Origin: Micromonospora cathayae
Lineage (GTDB): Bacteria > Actinomycetota > Actinomycetes > Mycobacteriales > Micromonosporaceae
Length of the DNA stretch: 64,000 nucleotides
Direction of reading: 5' to 3'
Assembly: GCF_028993575.1 (NCBI RefSeq)
Contig: NZ_CP118615.1
Span: 5,547,001-5,611,000 of the forward strand
Position numbers and translations under genes: made by a program. Below, piece by piece: positions 1 through 8,608 of the stretch (the first letter of the stretch is position 1; each line of letters starts with the position of its first letter). The notes below the pieces were generated by a model that was not told where the DNA came from, did not search any database, and was given only the letters and a program-made list of their open reading frames with translations.

Positions 1-30
1 ACAAGAGGGTACGCGGTTAGAGTTGGCACC

Positions 31-663
31 GTGCCGGACGTGCCCGCCCCACCCACGCCGACGCCGGACTCCCGGACGCTGATCGACGCCGCCGGCCGGC
101 TACGCGGCCGCTGGGCACTGCACGTCGTGCAGGCGTTGCTGGCCGGGCCCGCCGGTTTCAACGACCTGCGGCGCGCGGTACCGGGCGCGGGCCCCAGCGT
201 CCTCACCCGCCGCCTCGCCGACCTGGAGGCCGCCGGGATCGTCAGCCGGGAGGTCATCCCACGCACTCCCCCGGCAAGCCGCTACGCGCTGACCCCGTCC
301 GGTACGGCGCTCGGCCCGGCCATCGAGCGGATGGTGGCCTGGGCGGCGCAGTGGCGGATCGGCGATCCCCACCACGACGTCGCCGGCGCGCTGGCGATCT
401 TCCAGGAACGCTGGATGCTGGAACTGCACTGCGCCCTGCTGGCCGGCCCCCGGCGGTTCGGGGAACTGGCCCGGACCATCGGCGTGAACGAGGCCACGCT
501 CAGCCAGCGCCTCGGCGACCTCGAACGCCGCGGGCTGATCCACCGGCTGACCGACCAGCCCGGGTCGCCGTACGCGTTCACGCCGGCCGGTCGGGGCTTC
601 GAGCCGGTCGGGACGGCGCTGCTGGAGTGGGCGGCCGCCGCCTCCACGCCGCCCACTCCCTGA
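31..663 (+). CDS. Tandem HxlR-type winged-helix transcriptional regulator
   Basis: A 210-residue DNA-binding protein made of two HxlR-like winged-helix domains in a row, at about residues 12-105 and 115-205. Each copy carries the same core, LLAGPAGFNDL in the first and LLAGPRRFGEL in the second, followed by the recognition-helix pattern (VLTRRLADLE and TLSQRLGDLE) and a wing. HxlR proteins normally carry one domain and dimerise, so the tandem form may act as a covalent dimer. The GTG start is the first possible one. The neighbour downstream is unrelated in type, so the target is unknown. Family assignment is firm; its ligand and regulon are not visible. Confidence 0.88.
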   Translation: MPDVPAPPTPTPDSRTLIDAAGRLRGRWALHVVQALLAGPAGFNDLRRAVPGAGPSVLTRRLADLEAAGIVSREVIPRTPPASRYALTPSGTALGPAIERMVAWAAQWRIGDPHHDVAGALAIFQERWMLELHCALLAGPRRFGELARTIGVNEATLSQRLGDLERRGLIHRLTDQPGSPYAFTPAGRGFEPVGTALLEWAAAASTPPTP

Positions 664-792
664 CGGGACGTACCGGTCGCCGGGAAGGACCACCCCCCCG
701 AATCGACACCGGGCACCAGCGGTTTCTACTGTGGAGCACCGGGCCGGCCCACGCTGCGGGCCGGCCACCCCAGGCCACTCCATCGAGGACCG

Positions 793-1605
793 ATGACCGG
801 TAACGACTCGTTGCAGCCCTTCCGACCCGACGGCCTCGTGCCACGGTCGACCGGGGTGCCCGCACGCCCCGGCCCGGCCGCACCCGTGCACCGGCCCGGG
901 GAGGTACGGTGGTCCGACTCCCCCGCCAGCCGGGAGGAGTGCTGGCAACGCCTCAGCCCGGCGGTACGCGGCCGGGTCGACCAGCGCATCGGGCGGATGC
1001 TCGACTGGTGGGCCACCGACATCGCTGGCCGGGTCAGTGCCGCCGTGCTGGGCACCCGCGCGCTCGTCGTGGTCAACCCGACCGTCAACAGTGCCGGCCA
1101 GCCCGCGTACGAGCTGGTCACCGTGCACCTGGCCGAGGCGTCCTTCCGGTCCGCCCCGGTCCGGGGAGCCAGTCCCGAACCGACCGCCGACGCCACGGCG
1201 GGCACCACCCCGTTCGGCGCGGCACCAGGCCCGGCACCGGTCGGGTCGGCACCGGGCGGCTCCGCGCCGGGCGCACCGGGTGGGCCGGCCGGGACGCTGC
1301 CCCTCGGCCGGGACTTCACCGCCGTACTCGGGCTCCTCCCGCCCCGCGCCCAGCAACTCGTCCAGGACCCGTTCCTGGCCTCGCCGAAACCGGTGCGCGG
1401 CGACTGGTACGTCTCCTACACCGGCAACCCGGCCTCGCTGGGCGGTGCCGTCATCCGGCTGTGGTGCTACCTGACCGACGAGCGGACGCTCACCTTCTGC
1501 TCCGGTCTGGGCCACGGCTACCGGGAGGGCACCGGGGCCCGCTCGTGGGAGGTCACCTGCTGGCGTGCCACCACCCTGCCCCGGTCCGAGGCCGCGAACC
1601 GGTGA
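793..1605 (+). CDS. Hypothetical protein, coupled to a J-domain gene
   Basis: A 270-residue soluble protein that I do not recognise. An N-terminal stretch rich in Pro, Gly and Ala leads to a short helical segment (about residues 40-85, with GRMLDWWATDI), a Gly/Pro/Ala-rich low-complexity linker (about 115-180), and a C-terminal part (about 185-270) with alternating strands and aromatic residues (GDWYVSYTGNPASLGG, TLTFCSGLGHGY). No signal peptide or membrane segment is visible. Its stop codon overlaps the GTG start of the next gene by four bases, so the two are probably translationally coupled and may work together. The function is unknown. Confidence 0.7.
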   Translation: MTGNDSLQPFRPDGLVPRSTGVPARPGPAAPVHRPGEVRWSDSPASREECWQRLSPAVRGRVDQRIGRMLDWWATDIAGRVSAAVLGTRALVVVNPTVNSAGQPAYELVTVHLAEASFRSAPVRGASPEPTADATAGTTPFGAAPGPAPVGSAPGGSAPGAPGGPAGTLPLGRDFTAVLGLLPPRAQQLVQDPFLASPKPVRGDWYVSYTGNPASLGGAVIRLWCYLTDERTLTFCSGLGHGYREGTGARSWEVTCWRATTLPRSEAANR

Positions 1606-2291
1606 ACCCGTCGCTGCGCGCCCTGGGCGGCCGGGATCCGTACGAGATTCTCGGCGTGCCGCGTACGGCCACCACCGGGCAGATCGTCGCCGCCCACCGC
1701 CAGCGGGTACGGACGCTGCATCCGGACTCGGGCACCGGGGACCTGCACGCCGCCACCCTGCTCAACCTGGCCCGGGACGTGCTCTGCGACCCGGCCACCC
1801 GCCGCGCCTACGACGAACGGACCGCCCCCGACGACGGGCCGACCGGCGCGGACGGCCCGGCCGCAGACGCGCCGGGCACCTCGCTCTGGGACGACCCGGA
1901 CGTCGTCACCGGCACGACCGAGTCACCCCACACCGGGTGGCGGCACCACTCGCCACCGCCGGATCCCGGGCCGGTGGTCACCGAGACCTTCCCCGACCCG
2001 CAGCCGCAGCCGCAGCCGCCGTACGGGTATCCACCGCCGTACGGGTATCCGCCGCCCTACCACCCGCCACCCCGGGCGGGGCTGCCGCTCGGGGTGCTCG
2101 CGCTGATCCTCACCTTCGTGTGCGGACCGGTCGGTCTGGTGCTGGGCATCGTGGCGCTGAGCCGCCGACCCGCCCCCGGCACCGCAGACCGGACCTGCGC
2201 GCTGCTCGCGGTCGGCATCGAGAGCGTGCTGCTCTGCTGCACGGCGTCCTACCTCGGGCTCGTCGTCGTCGGGGGCGCTCTCGGGTCGTAG
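1602..2291 (+). CDS. J-domain protein with C-terminal membrane segments
   Basis: A 229-residue protein. Residues about 10-70 form a DnaJ-like J domain (DPYEILGVPRTAT, the HPD triad in RTLHPDSG, then a helix ending in RRAYDERT), which in this family stimulates Hsp70 (DnaK). There is no Gly/Phe or zinc-finger region, so it is not a full DnaJ. A Pro/Tyr-rich linker with YGYPPPYGYPPPY repeats (about 128-155) leads to two hydrophobic segments (about 160-185 and 205-229) resembling the DUF4190 layout. This suggests a membrane-tethered co-chaperone. The GTG start at 1602 was chosen because it overlaps the previous stop and lies just before the J domain. Confidence 0.78.
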   Translation: MNPSLRALGGRDPYEILGVPRTATTGQIVAAHRQRVRTLHPDSGTGDLHAATLLNLARDVLCDPATRRAYDERTAPDDGPTGADGPAADAPGTSLWDDPDVVTGTTESPHTGWRHHSPPPDPGPVVTETFPDPQPQPQPPYGYPPPYGYPPPYHPPPRAGLPLGVLALILTFVCGPVGLVLGIVALSRRPAPGTADRTCALLAVGIESVLLCCTASYLGLVVVGGALGS

Positions 2292-2322
2292 CTCCGCCGC
2301 CGACCGCGACCCGGTCGGACGC

Positions 2323-5061
2323 TCAGGACCGGACGATCCGTCCCAGGTGGACATCCAGCGCGCGGTCGTATCCGGTGCGCTTCGCGTCGCCGCCCGTCAG
2401 ACAGCGGTGGGCGAACGGACGGGACATCGGCCGCAGCGAACGCATCCGCAGCTCCGACCCGCACAGCCCCAGTTCGCAGCCACAGCGCCCGGTGTCGGCA
2501 CCGTGGGCGAGCAGGCGACTGACGAGACAGCCGGGCAGCGCGTCGTTCGTCAACGCGCCGACCCGTAGCCTCGTGCCGGTCTGGTCCGGCTCCGCCACCC
2601 GCAGGCGGGCCTCCAGCAGATTGAGCACGATCGTGGTAACGGCCAGTACGCGCGCGGCACCGTCGTCCAGTTCGTTGCCGGCGGTCGCCAGCGCATCGGT
2701 GTCGTCGGGCCAGACCGACCGGTAGACGTCGGGACCGAGGTCACCGCCTCCCGTGCGCACGACATCCGCGAGAAGCCGCGAGTAGTCGCGGGTGACGGGA
2801 TGCCCGTCGGCGCTGCCTTCGTCAAGCAGGTGCCGGACCAGGCTGATCCTGGCCGGCTCCGCTGCCGCGCCGAGCACACACGCCTGCAACGCCACCAGCC
2901 GTGACACCCAGGCCCGGCCGGCGCGCACGGTACGGACGGCGGTGGTCCACACCTCGTCCGGTAACCGCCTGCCCGACTGCATCACGACGTGCGCGGCGTC
3001 CTTGCAGCCCTCGGCGAGCGAAATCTCCAGGCCGAGGTCCGCGCGCCCGTCGTCGATCAGGTCGCCTCCGGGTACCGTCGTCTCGGCGAACCGTCGTAGC
3101 AGGTCGACCACCCGCACCGCCTCGTCGCCTTCGACGACGATCGTGACGGCAGGGAGGATCCAGCCCAGTGAGGCGAGGGCGTTGCCGTGTCGCCGCCACA
3201 CCGGGCCGCGTCGGTCCCGCCAGGCGAGGCCGCCGCTCTCCGCGGCGCGAACGGCTTCCTCCCACTGCGGACCGAGCCGCCGCCAGGCCGCCTCGCCGCG
3301 GCTCTGGAGCGCCCGCGCGATGTCCCTGCGGAGGCCGTGGCCGGTCCGGTTGAACAACGGCGCGCGCAGCCGGCTCCACAAATAGTCCATGGTCGTCGTG
3401 GGCAGCACACCCGGGAGACGGTTGACGAACATGGACCGCTCGGCGTCGTCGGCCGCCTCCCACAACTCGCCGAGCAGGTCGACGGACAGCTCAGGAGGGC
3501 TGACCCCGAACGAGTTCAGAGCCCGCGCGGCGTCGCCGACGGCGCTCAGCAGGCCACTGCGGACCGCGGCCTCGCAACCTGCCCGCCACACCGCTTCGCG
3601 TGTTCCGTCGTCTGCCGCGGCCGTCCGCTCGAGCAGTTCCCCGGTGAACGCCGGCCCGCCCCGCGCCACAGAGTGCCGGAACGCCGCGACGGATCCGGCC
3701 AGACGTATCCCCACCACGAGTTCGCGCAGTTCCGGGTCCAGGAACCGGATCACCTGGTCCGAGTCCCGTTCCTGCCGTTGGACGATCGACCGTCTCTCCA
3801 GTTCGATCACGCCGAGCAGAAAGCCGTCCACCCGGCTCCAATCGAGTCCGTCCACCAGGTCGGACCAGCTCGCCTGGCTGGTGTCGTGCACCAGCAGGTG
3901 CTCGACGACCCGGTCCAGGGCAGCCCAGGCGACGACGGCGACCGGCTCGGGCGTCGTGGACCTTCGGGCCAGCACGGCCGGCGCGGCTACGCCTGCGGGA
4001 AGCCGACGTAACAGCAGGGCCGTGGGGCCGTCCGTGTCGATCCGGGCGGCGAACGTCCGGAGGAGGGCCTCGTCGTCCGCGTCGTCGCCCCACATGTCGG
4101 CGGCTGCCGCGCGCAGCGTGTGCAGGCTGAGTCGCAGGTGGCGGAGGTCCGAGCCGATCCGTCTCAGCAGCCCGTCCGTCGTCCGGGACGGTGCCGCGCC
4201 CCGGGTGACCAGACTGAGCAGGGCGGTGTGGCTGATCGGCGCCAGTCGGATCCGGGCCGCGAGCGCCTCCGGCGGGGTGGCGTTGGCACCGATGACGGCG
4301 ACGTGCGCGAGATGGGCGGCGCTCAGCTCGTCCAGGCGTCGCCGGATGGCTTCCGCCGCCGACGAGCGGCGAGACAGGTGCACCCGGCAGTCGAGGCCGT
4401 CCACCAGGACGACGATCCTCCGTTGCTTCGCCAGGAGTTCCATGGTGCGCAGTAGCGGGGCGTCCACCCCCGCGTGTGCCATCAGGCGACCGAACCTCTC
4501 GGTGGCGGCCTGGACGACGGACGCCCCGGTCAGGTCCGCCTCGTCGAGTTCGATCGCCACCACGCCCCGCTCGGACAGTACGGTGACGAGCTGACGCAGG
4601 AACGAGGTCCGGCCGCTACCGGCCGACGCCTCGATGACGATCGAGCCCGACTGTCCGACATCCGTGAGCTGTGCCGCGATGGCGCCTGCCTGCCGGACGC
4701 GATCCGTCGGCCGGTCCGTGCCGGCGCCGGAGGTTACCCGCTGGACGGCGAGCAGTCGGCGCAGCGCCTGCCGCCGCGCGGTGACCACGAAGGTGACCAC
4801 GGCGGCGGCACCGACCACCACCGACGCGGCCACGTTCACCGACAGGTCCGCGGCGGTACCGACCAGGCCCTTCCCGTCGACGGCGAGCGCCAGGCCACCC
4901 AGGATCAGCGCGGCGGAGACTGCCGCGGGTAGCCAGGTGACGAGTCGTCCAGCGGCGCGACGCGGCAGACCGACCGTGGCCCGTCGCACGAACGTCCGTC
5001 CGGCCCGGAACCGGGCACGCCAGAGGAACGTGTCAACGGCGGGCCAGATGTTGTCCGGCAT
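2323..5061 (-). CDS. Membrane-anchored P-loop NTPase, STAND-like
   Basis: A 912-residue protein with two hydrophobic segments near the N terminus (about 43-62 and 72-95) and then an NTPase module. The Walker A motif is EASAGSGRTSFL and the Walker B motif is RIVVLVDGLD. The remaining ~600 residues are helical and leucine/arginine-rich, as in STAND or KAP-type ATPases, but I cannot name the sensor domain. The extreme C terminus carries a cysteine cluster (CGCELGLCGSE, then HRC) that could bind metal. The start lies 29 bases inside the end of the upstream short-chain dehydrogenase gene, so the two are likely one transcript. Role unknown; signalling or defence is possible by architecture only. 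Confidence 0.72.
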   Translation of the reverse strand: MPDNIWPAVDTFLWRARFRAGRTFVRRATVGLPRRAAGRLVTWLPAAVSAALILGGLALAVDGKGLVGTAADLSVNVAASVVVGAAAVVTFVVTARRQALRRLLAVQRVTSGAGTDRPTDRVRQAGAIAAQLTDVGQSGSIVIEASAGSGRTSFLRQLVTVLSERGVVAIELDEADLTGASVVQAATERFGRLMAHAGVDAPLLRTMELLAKQRRIVVLVDGLDCRVHLSRRSSAAEAIRRRLDELSAAHLAHVAVIGANATPPEALAARIRLAPISHTALLSLVTRGAAPSRTTDGLLRRIGSDLRHLRLSLHTLRAAAADMWGDDADDEALLRTFAARIDTDGPTALLLRRLPAGVAAPAVLARRSTTPEPVAVVAWAALDRVVEHLLVHDTSQASWSDLVDGLDWSRVDGFLLGVIELERRSIVQRQERDSDQVIRFLDPELRELVVGIRLAGSVAAFRHSVARGGPAFTGELLERTAAADDGTREAVWRAGCEAAVRSGLLSAVGDAARALNSFGVSPPELSVDLLGELWEAADDAERSMFVNRLPGVLPTTTMDYLWSRLRAPLFNRTGHGLRRDIARALQSRGEAAWRRLGPQWEEAVRAAESGGLAWRDRRGPVWRRHGNALASLGWILPAVTIVVEGDEAVRVVDLLRRFAETTVPGGDLIDDGRADLGLEISLAEGCKDAAHVVMQSGRRLPDEVWTTAVRTVRAGRAWVSRLVALQACVLGAAAEPARISLVRHLLDEGSADGHPVTRDYSRLLADVVRTGGGDLGPDVYRSVWPDDTDALATAGNELDDGAARVLAVTTIVLNLLEARLRVAEPDQTGTRLRVGALTNDALPGCLVSRLLAHGADTGRCGCELGLCGSELRMRSLRPMSRPFAHRCLTGGDAKRTGYDRALDVHLGRIVRS

Positions 5062-5785
5062 CAGCGACGACTACCTCACCCGACAGTGCAGGATTCGCTA
5101 TTGCGACCGCGGTCAGCGCCGCTGCGGCCTCGTCCGGACTGAGTACCGACCCGCGCGGCGTACGGCTGCCTATGCTATCGAAGTCGGTCTCCCTGCCCAT
5201 CAGCCGACCGAGACGGACGTAGTTGGCCGTCCGGGTGGTTCCGAGGGCCACCGCGTTGATCCGGATTCGGTCCCGTGCCAGGGGCCCCGCGAGAGCGGCC
5301 ACCAGTCCGTGCAGGCCGGCCTTGGCAGCGGAGTAGCCCGGTGCCCCGTAGCCGCCGAAGGCGTTGGTGGAGGACGTCAACGTGTACGAGCGGTCTCCGT
5401 CGGTCGCGCGGAGAAGGTCGACCGTGGCCCGGATGACCGTGTGCGCGCTGAACAGGTTGAGCGCGACGGTTCTCTCGAACACCCCGGCCGGCACCCGCGC
5501 CAGGTCGGTCTGGCGCAGCTCCTCGACGTCGCTTCCCCCGACCACGTGGACGACGTACTGCAGCGCGCCCGCCGCCGCCAGGTCGTGGAGCGCGGTCTCC
5601 GGCACCTCGGCGGCTGTCAGGTCCACCGGCTGGTACGAGGACAACGGGAGGTCCGCCCGGGGCGGCACGACGTCCCATCCGACGACCGTGTAACCGGCGT
5701 CGTCGATACGCCGGCACACCGCGGCTCCGATGTCCCCTGAGCACCCCGTGACCAGGGCGGTGCGGGGGACGCTTCCGTCTATCAC
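5033..5785 (-). CDS. Short-chain dehydrogenase/reductase (SDR)
   Basis: A 250-residue classical SDR. The cofactor motif TGCSGDIG is at residues about 13-20, the Asn of the N-L-F motif follows about residue 130, the catalytic Ser lies in TLTSSTNAFGG, and the YxxxK pair is YSAAK. The C terminus (SGEVVVADAG) matches the end of the Rossmann fold in this family. It should oxidise or reduce a small alcohol/ketone with NAD(P)(H); the substrate is not predictable. It is the first gene of a leftward pair and overlaps the start of the large NTPase gene by 29 bases, an unusual partner for an SDR. Confidence 0.85.
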   Translation of the reverse strand: MIDGSVPRTALVTGCSGDIGAAVCRRIDDAGYTVVGWDVVPPRADLPLSSYQPVDLTAAEVPETALHDLAAAGALQYVVHVVGGSDVEELRQTDLARVPAGVFERTVALNLFSAHTVIRATVDLLRATDGDRSYTLTSSTNAFGGYGAPGYSAAKAGLHGLVAALAGPLARDRIRINAVALGTTRTANYVRLGRLMGRETDFDSIGSRTPRGSVLSPDEAAAALTAVAIANPALSGEVVVADAGQHLARR

Positions 5786-6088
5786 GGGGCAAGCCTACGA
5801 CCGACGGTCGAGGCACGACCGGATCTCCGGTGCCCACGTACCCCTGAGGGCCCCTGACGACCGGCCCCGATCCGGGGACGATCGGCCACCCGGCGGTATC
5901 GGGCACGCCGGGAAACCGCGGTATCGCCGCCATCGAGTCGATCGAGCGGCCCGGTGCTGCAGCGTGACCAGCAGGTCCAGCAGGGGCGTCGCCAGGCGAC
6001 CACGCGCGTCAGCGGCCACCGCGTCCGTACGCCCGGTACGGGCGGGGCCACCGCCGGTCCGTCCACGATGGAATGACAGCATGTCGGG
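5786..6088. other. Intergenic region without supported genes
   Basis: About 300 bases between the leftward SDR gene and the rightward amphi-Trp gene. Open frames cross it on both strands, but none has a ribosome binding site or a recognisable protein sequence. It should hold the divergent promoters of both genes; no convincing -35/-10 pair was found. Confidence 0.5.
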
Positions 6089-6382
6089 ATGGATATCTAC
6101 GAGGACGCCCGGACCGTGTCGCGGGCGGATCTGGCCGCCTGGCTGCGGCAGGTCGCCAACCAGCTGGAGACCACCGGACAGGTCTTCTACGGCGCTGCCG
6201 GAACGATCGCCGTGCCGGACCGGGTCCGGTGCGAGCTGGAGATCGAGCAGGAGGACGACGAGTTCTCGGTCGAGATCGAGTTCTCCTGGGCGGCCCCGAA
6301 GGCCATCGAGTCCGCCGACTCCGCCGGTGAGCCGGACGGTGAGGAGGACGGGACGACCCCGGAGACCACGGCGGCCGAGTGA
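6089..6382 (+). CDS. Amphi-Trp domain-containing protein
   Basis: A 97-residue acidic protein. Residues 8-70 match the small amphi-Trp domain: a helix (SRADLAAWLRQVANQLE), a strand/turn ending in IAVPDRVRCELEIEQED, and the diagnostic amphipathic strand with one Trp (FSVEIEFSW). The tail is a low-complexity acidic segment (GEPDGEEDGTTPE). The family occurs in archaea and bacteria and has no settled function. Its last 196 bases lie antisense to the 3' end of the AfsR-like gene, which reads through on the other strand. Confidence 0.8.
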   Translation: MDIYEDARTVSRADLAAWLRQVANQLETTGQVFYGAAGTIAVPDRVRCELEIEQEDDEFSVEIEFSWAAPKAIESADSAGEPDGEEDGTTPETTAAE

Positions 6383-8448
6383 CCCAGCGGTACCCGCACA
6401 CCCGGCACCGCGAGTCGGCGACGACGGACGACCCTGGTCCGGGGGTACTCCCCGGGCCGGGGTCCACCCGTCGGATCCCCGCTGGTCCGTCGGTGTCGTG
6501 CGCGCTCCCGGTCGACCGACGGGAGCTGACGTGCGGCGTACGCCCGGATCGAGGCCAGCAGCCGGTAGCGGCGCGGGGCGGTCGTGGTGTCGACGGTGAC
6601 CAGTGACTTACGGACCAGCGCGACGAGGTGGGCGATCAGCCGGCCGTCGGCAGCACGACGGTCTACGCCGAGCCCGTCGGCACCGGGCCGGTCCACGCCG
6701 GACCGGCCGTCGGCACCACGACGGTCCGCGACGAACCGGCCGTCGACGCCGCGCCGGTCCACACCGAACCGGCGGGCGGCGGCCAGGTCGAAGCTTCCCT
6801 CGATGGCGCTGAGCCGGTCGAGCAGCCGTCGTTCGCCGTCGGTCAGCGACCGGTAGCTCGCGCCGATCGCGGCGGCCAGGCTGCGGTGCCGTTCCGGGCG
6901 GTGCGGACCGGCCGTGAGCAGGGTGAAGCGGTCGTCCATCCGGTCGGCGACCTCGACCAGGGACAACGCCCGGCACCGGGCGGCGGCGAGTTCGATGGCC
7001 AGCGGCAGCCCGTCGAGGTCCACGCAGAGCCGCTCGGCGACAGCCCGGTCACCGTCCTCGATTCGCCCGCCCACCGCGGCGATCCGCTCGGCCAACAGGG
7101 TGACCGCGTCCCCGACGGGCAGCGGCGGCACCGCCAGGACGTGTTCGCCGGGAATGTCGAGGGCCTCCCGGCTGGTCGTGAGGATCCGCAGCCGTGGGCA
7201 GCGGGCGAGGAGCCCGCCGACCGCCGGGACCAGACGCGGTAGCAGGTGTTCGCCGTTGTCGAGGACCAGCAGCGTCGACCGGTCGGCCAGCGCCGCGGTG
7301 AGCTGATCCGGGTCGCCGCCCGGCCGGCCGAGGGCGTCGGCGATCGCGTCGATCACAGCTGACGGCTCCCGCAGGTCGGCCAGGTCGACCAGCCACGGGC
7401 CGTCACGGTCGGTACGGCGGCGGGCGAGTTCCCGGGCCAGCCGGGTCTTCCCGACACCCGGCGGCCCGGTCAGGGTGACCAGCCGGTACGCGGCCACGGC
7501 TGCTTCGGCCCTCGCCAGTTCGGCGGTACGTCCCACGAAGGACGAGAGCCGGGCCGGTACGTTCCCGCCGCCGGCCGCCAGGGCCGGTGCCGCGGGCGCG
7601 CGGTCCGTCCCGGCCGGCACTGCGACCGCCCGGTCCGCCCCGCCTACCAGGACCGGCGGGGAAGCGGCGGTGAGCGACTCGTCGTGGGTGAGGATCGCGG
7701 TCTCCAGGCGGCGCAGCGCCGGCCCCGGGTCGGTGCCGAGCTGCCCGGCCAGTTCGGTACGGGCGCGGCGGAGCACGGCGAGCGCGTCGCCCTGCCGGCC
7801 GGACCGGTACAGCGCCAGGGCGAGCAGTTCCCAGCCGCGTTCCCGCAGCGGGTGTTCGATGACCAGCGCCTCCAGGTCACCGAGGACGGCGGTGTGCCGG
7901 CCGAGGTCGAGCAGGGCCCGGATCCGTAGTTCGACGGCGGTGGCGCGGGCCGCCTCCAACCGGGTGACCTCGGGCAGCGCGAACGGCCGGTCACCGACGT
8001 CGGCGTAGGCGGGCCCGCGCCACAGCGTCAGGGCCGCCTCCAGGGTGACCGCCGCCTCGCCGGCCCGGCCCTGGTCGAGCAGGGTGCCCCCGTGCCCGAG
8101 CAGGGCGGTGAAGCGTTCGGCGTCGACCCGGTCCGGGGGCAGGCGTACCGCGTACCCGGGCCCCTCGCGGACCAGCAGGCTCCCGGAGCGGGCGGTGCGG
8201 TCGGGCTCCAGGGCCCGGCGCAGGCCGGCGACGTAGCCGTACAGGGTGGCGCGGCTGGCGGTCTGGTCCCGGTCGCCCCAGACCAGGTCGCGCAGGCGGT
8301 CCACCGGGACCACGCGGCCCCGGGCGAGGAGCAGGGCGGCCAGTACCATCCGCTGCCGGCGACCGCCGAGCGGCACCGGCCGGCCGCCGCGCCGGGCGCT
8401 CACCGGGCCGAGTACGCACAGCTCGACGCCGGTTGCCGCATCCGTCAC
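6187..8448 (-). CDS. AfsR/SARP-family regulator, C-terminally truncated
   Basis: An activator-type regulator of 753 codons. An OmpR-like DNA-binding domain (about 10-95) is followed by the bacterial transcriptional activation domain BTAD (about 100-245), then an NB-ARC ATPase with Walker A GPPGVGKT (after about residue 325), Walker B STLLVLDNGEHLL and the GLPLAIELAA motif. After RYRLLASIRAYAARQLPS the protein loses family resemblance: the usual TPR sensor is missing, and about 120 residues read antisense through the amphi-Trp gene. That tail is probably non-native. A repeat-expanded stretch lies in the post-NB-ARC region. The GTG start at 8448 has GGAGGTGATCC ahead of it. It likely controls the divergent secreted-protein gene. 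Confidence 0.82.
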   Translation of the reverse strand: MTDAATGVELCVLGPVSARRGGRPVPLGGRRQRMVLAALLLARGRVVPVDRLRDLVWGDRDQTASRATLYGYVAGLRRALEPDRTARSGSLLVREGPGYAVRLPPDRVDAERFTALLGHGGTLLDQGRAGEAAVTLEAALTLWRGPAYADVGDRPFALPEVTRLEAARATAVELRIRALLDLGRHTAVLGDLEALVIEHPLRERGWELLALALYRSGRQGDALAVLRRARTELAGQLGTDPGPALRRLETAILTHDESLTAASPPVLVGGADRAVAVPAGTDRAPAAPALAAGGGNVPARLSSFVGRTAELARAEAAVAAYRLVTLTGPPGVGKTRLARELARRRTDRDGPWLVDLADLREPSAVIDAIADALGRPGGDPDQLTAALADRSTLLVLDNGEHLLPRLVPAVGGLLARCPRLRILTTSREALDIPGEHVLAVPPLPVGDAVTLLAERIAAVGGRIEDGDRAVAERLCVDLDGLPLAIELAAARCRALSLVEVADRMDDRFTLLTAGPHRPERHRSLAAAIGASYRSLTDGERRLLDRLSAIEGSFDLAAARRFGVDRRGVDGRFVADRRGADGRSGVDRPGADGLGVDRRAADGRLIAHLVALVRKSLVTVDTTTAPRRYRLLASIRAYAARQLPSVDRERARHRRTSGDPTGGPRPGEYPRTRVVRRRRLAVPGVRVPLGHSAAVVSGVVPSSSPSGSPAESADSMAFGAAQENSISTENSSSSCSISSSHRTRSGTAIVPAAP
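6638..6765 (-). repeat. Degenerate 33-bp in-frame repeat inside the AfsR-like gene
   Basis: The reading frame contains about four 11-residue units built on G-V-D-R-R-G-A-D-G-R. They sit between FDLAAARRF and LIAHLVALV, where related proteins have a short non-repetitive link, so the repeat appears to be a local in-frame expansion. Confidence 0.65.
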
Positions 8449-8556
8449 GGATCACCTCCACTGCCCCGGTGCGCCGCCGGGCTCGACTCGTCGCCCCCTG
8501 TGGACGCCGGCGGTGATCGGGATGGTTCGTGTCGGGTAGCGGACTGTCCCGCCGGG

Positions 8557-8589
8557 TCCCCAGCCGGACCCCAGACGGATCCCAGACGG
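8557..8589 (+). promoter_or_regulatory. Three 11-bp direct repeats, probable SARP operator
   Basis: Three units, TCCCCAGCCGG, ACCCCAGACGG and ATCCCAGACGG, follow each other with a strict 11-bp period; CAG starts at 8561, 8572 and 8583. Direct heptamers with 11-bp period are the known binding pattern of SARP/AfsR OmpR-type domains. The site is between the AfsR-like gene (leftward) and the secreted-protein gene (start 8609), so it may serve either or both. Confidence 0.6.
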
Positions 8590-8608
8590 GCCGCGTTCGC
8601 TGCCGATC

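Noticed and set aside
100..1515. Long minus-strand frame opposite the HxlR and following gene
   Set aside because: Arg/Gly-rich shadow of real plus-strand genes; no ribosome site, no domain. Many similar long antisense frames were set aside for the same reason.
5795..6082. Minus-strand 95-codon frame in the spacer upstream of the SDR gene
   Set aside because: Composition is Arg/Pro-rich, there is no ribosome binding site, and it resembles no protein.
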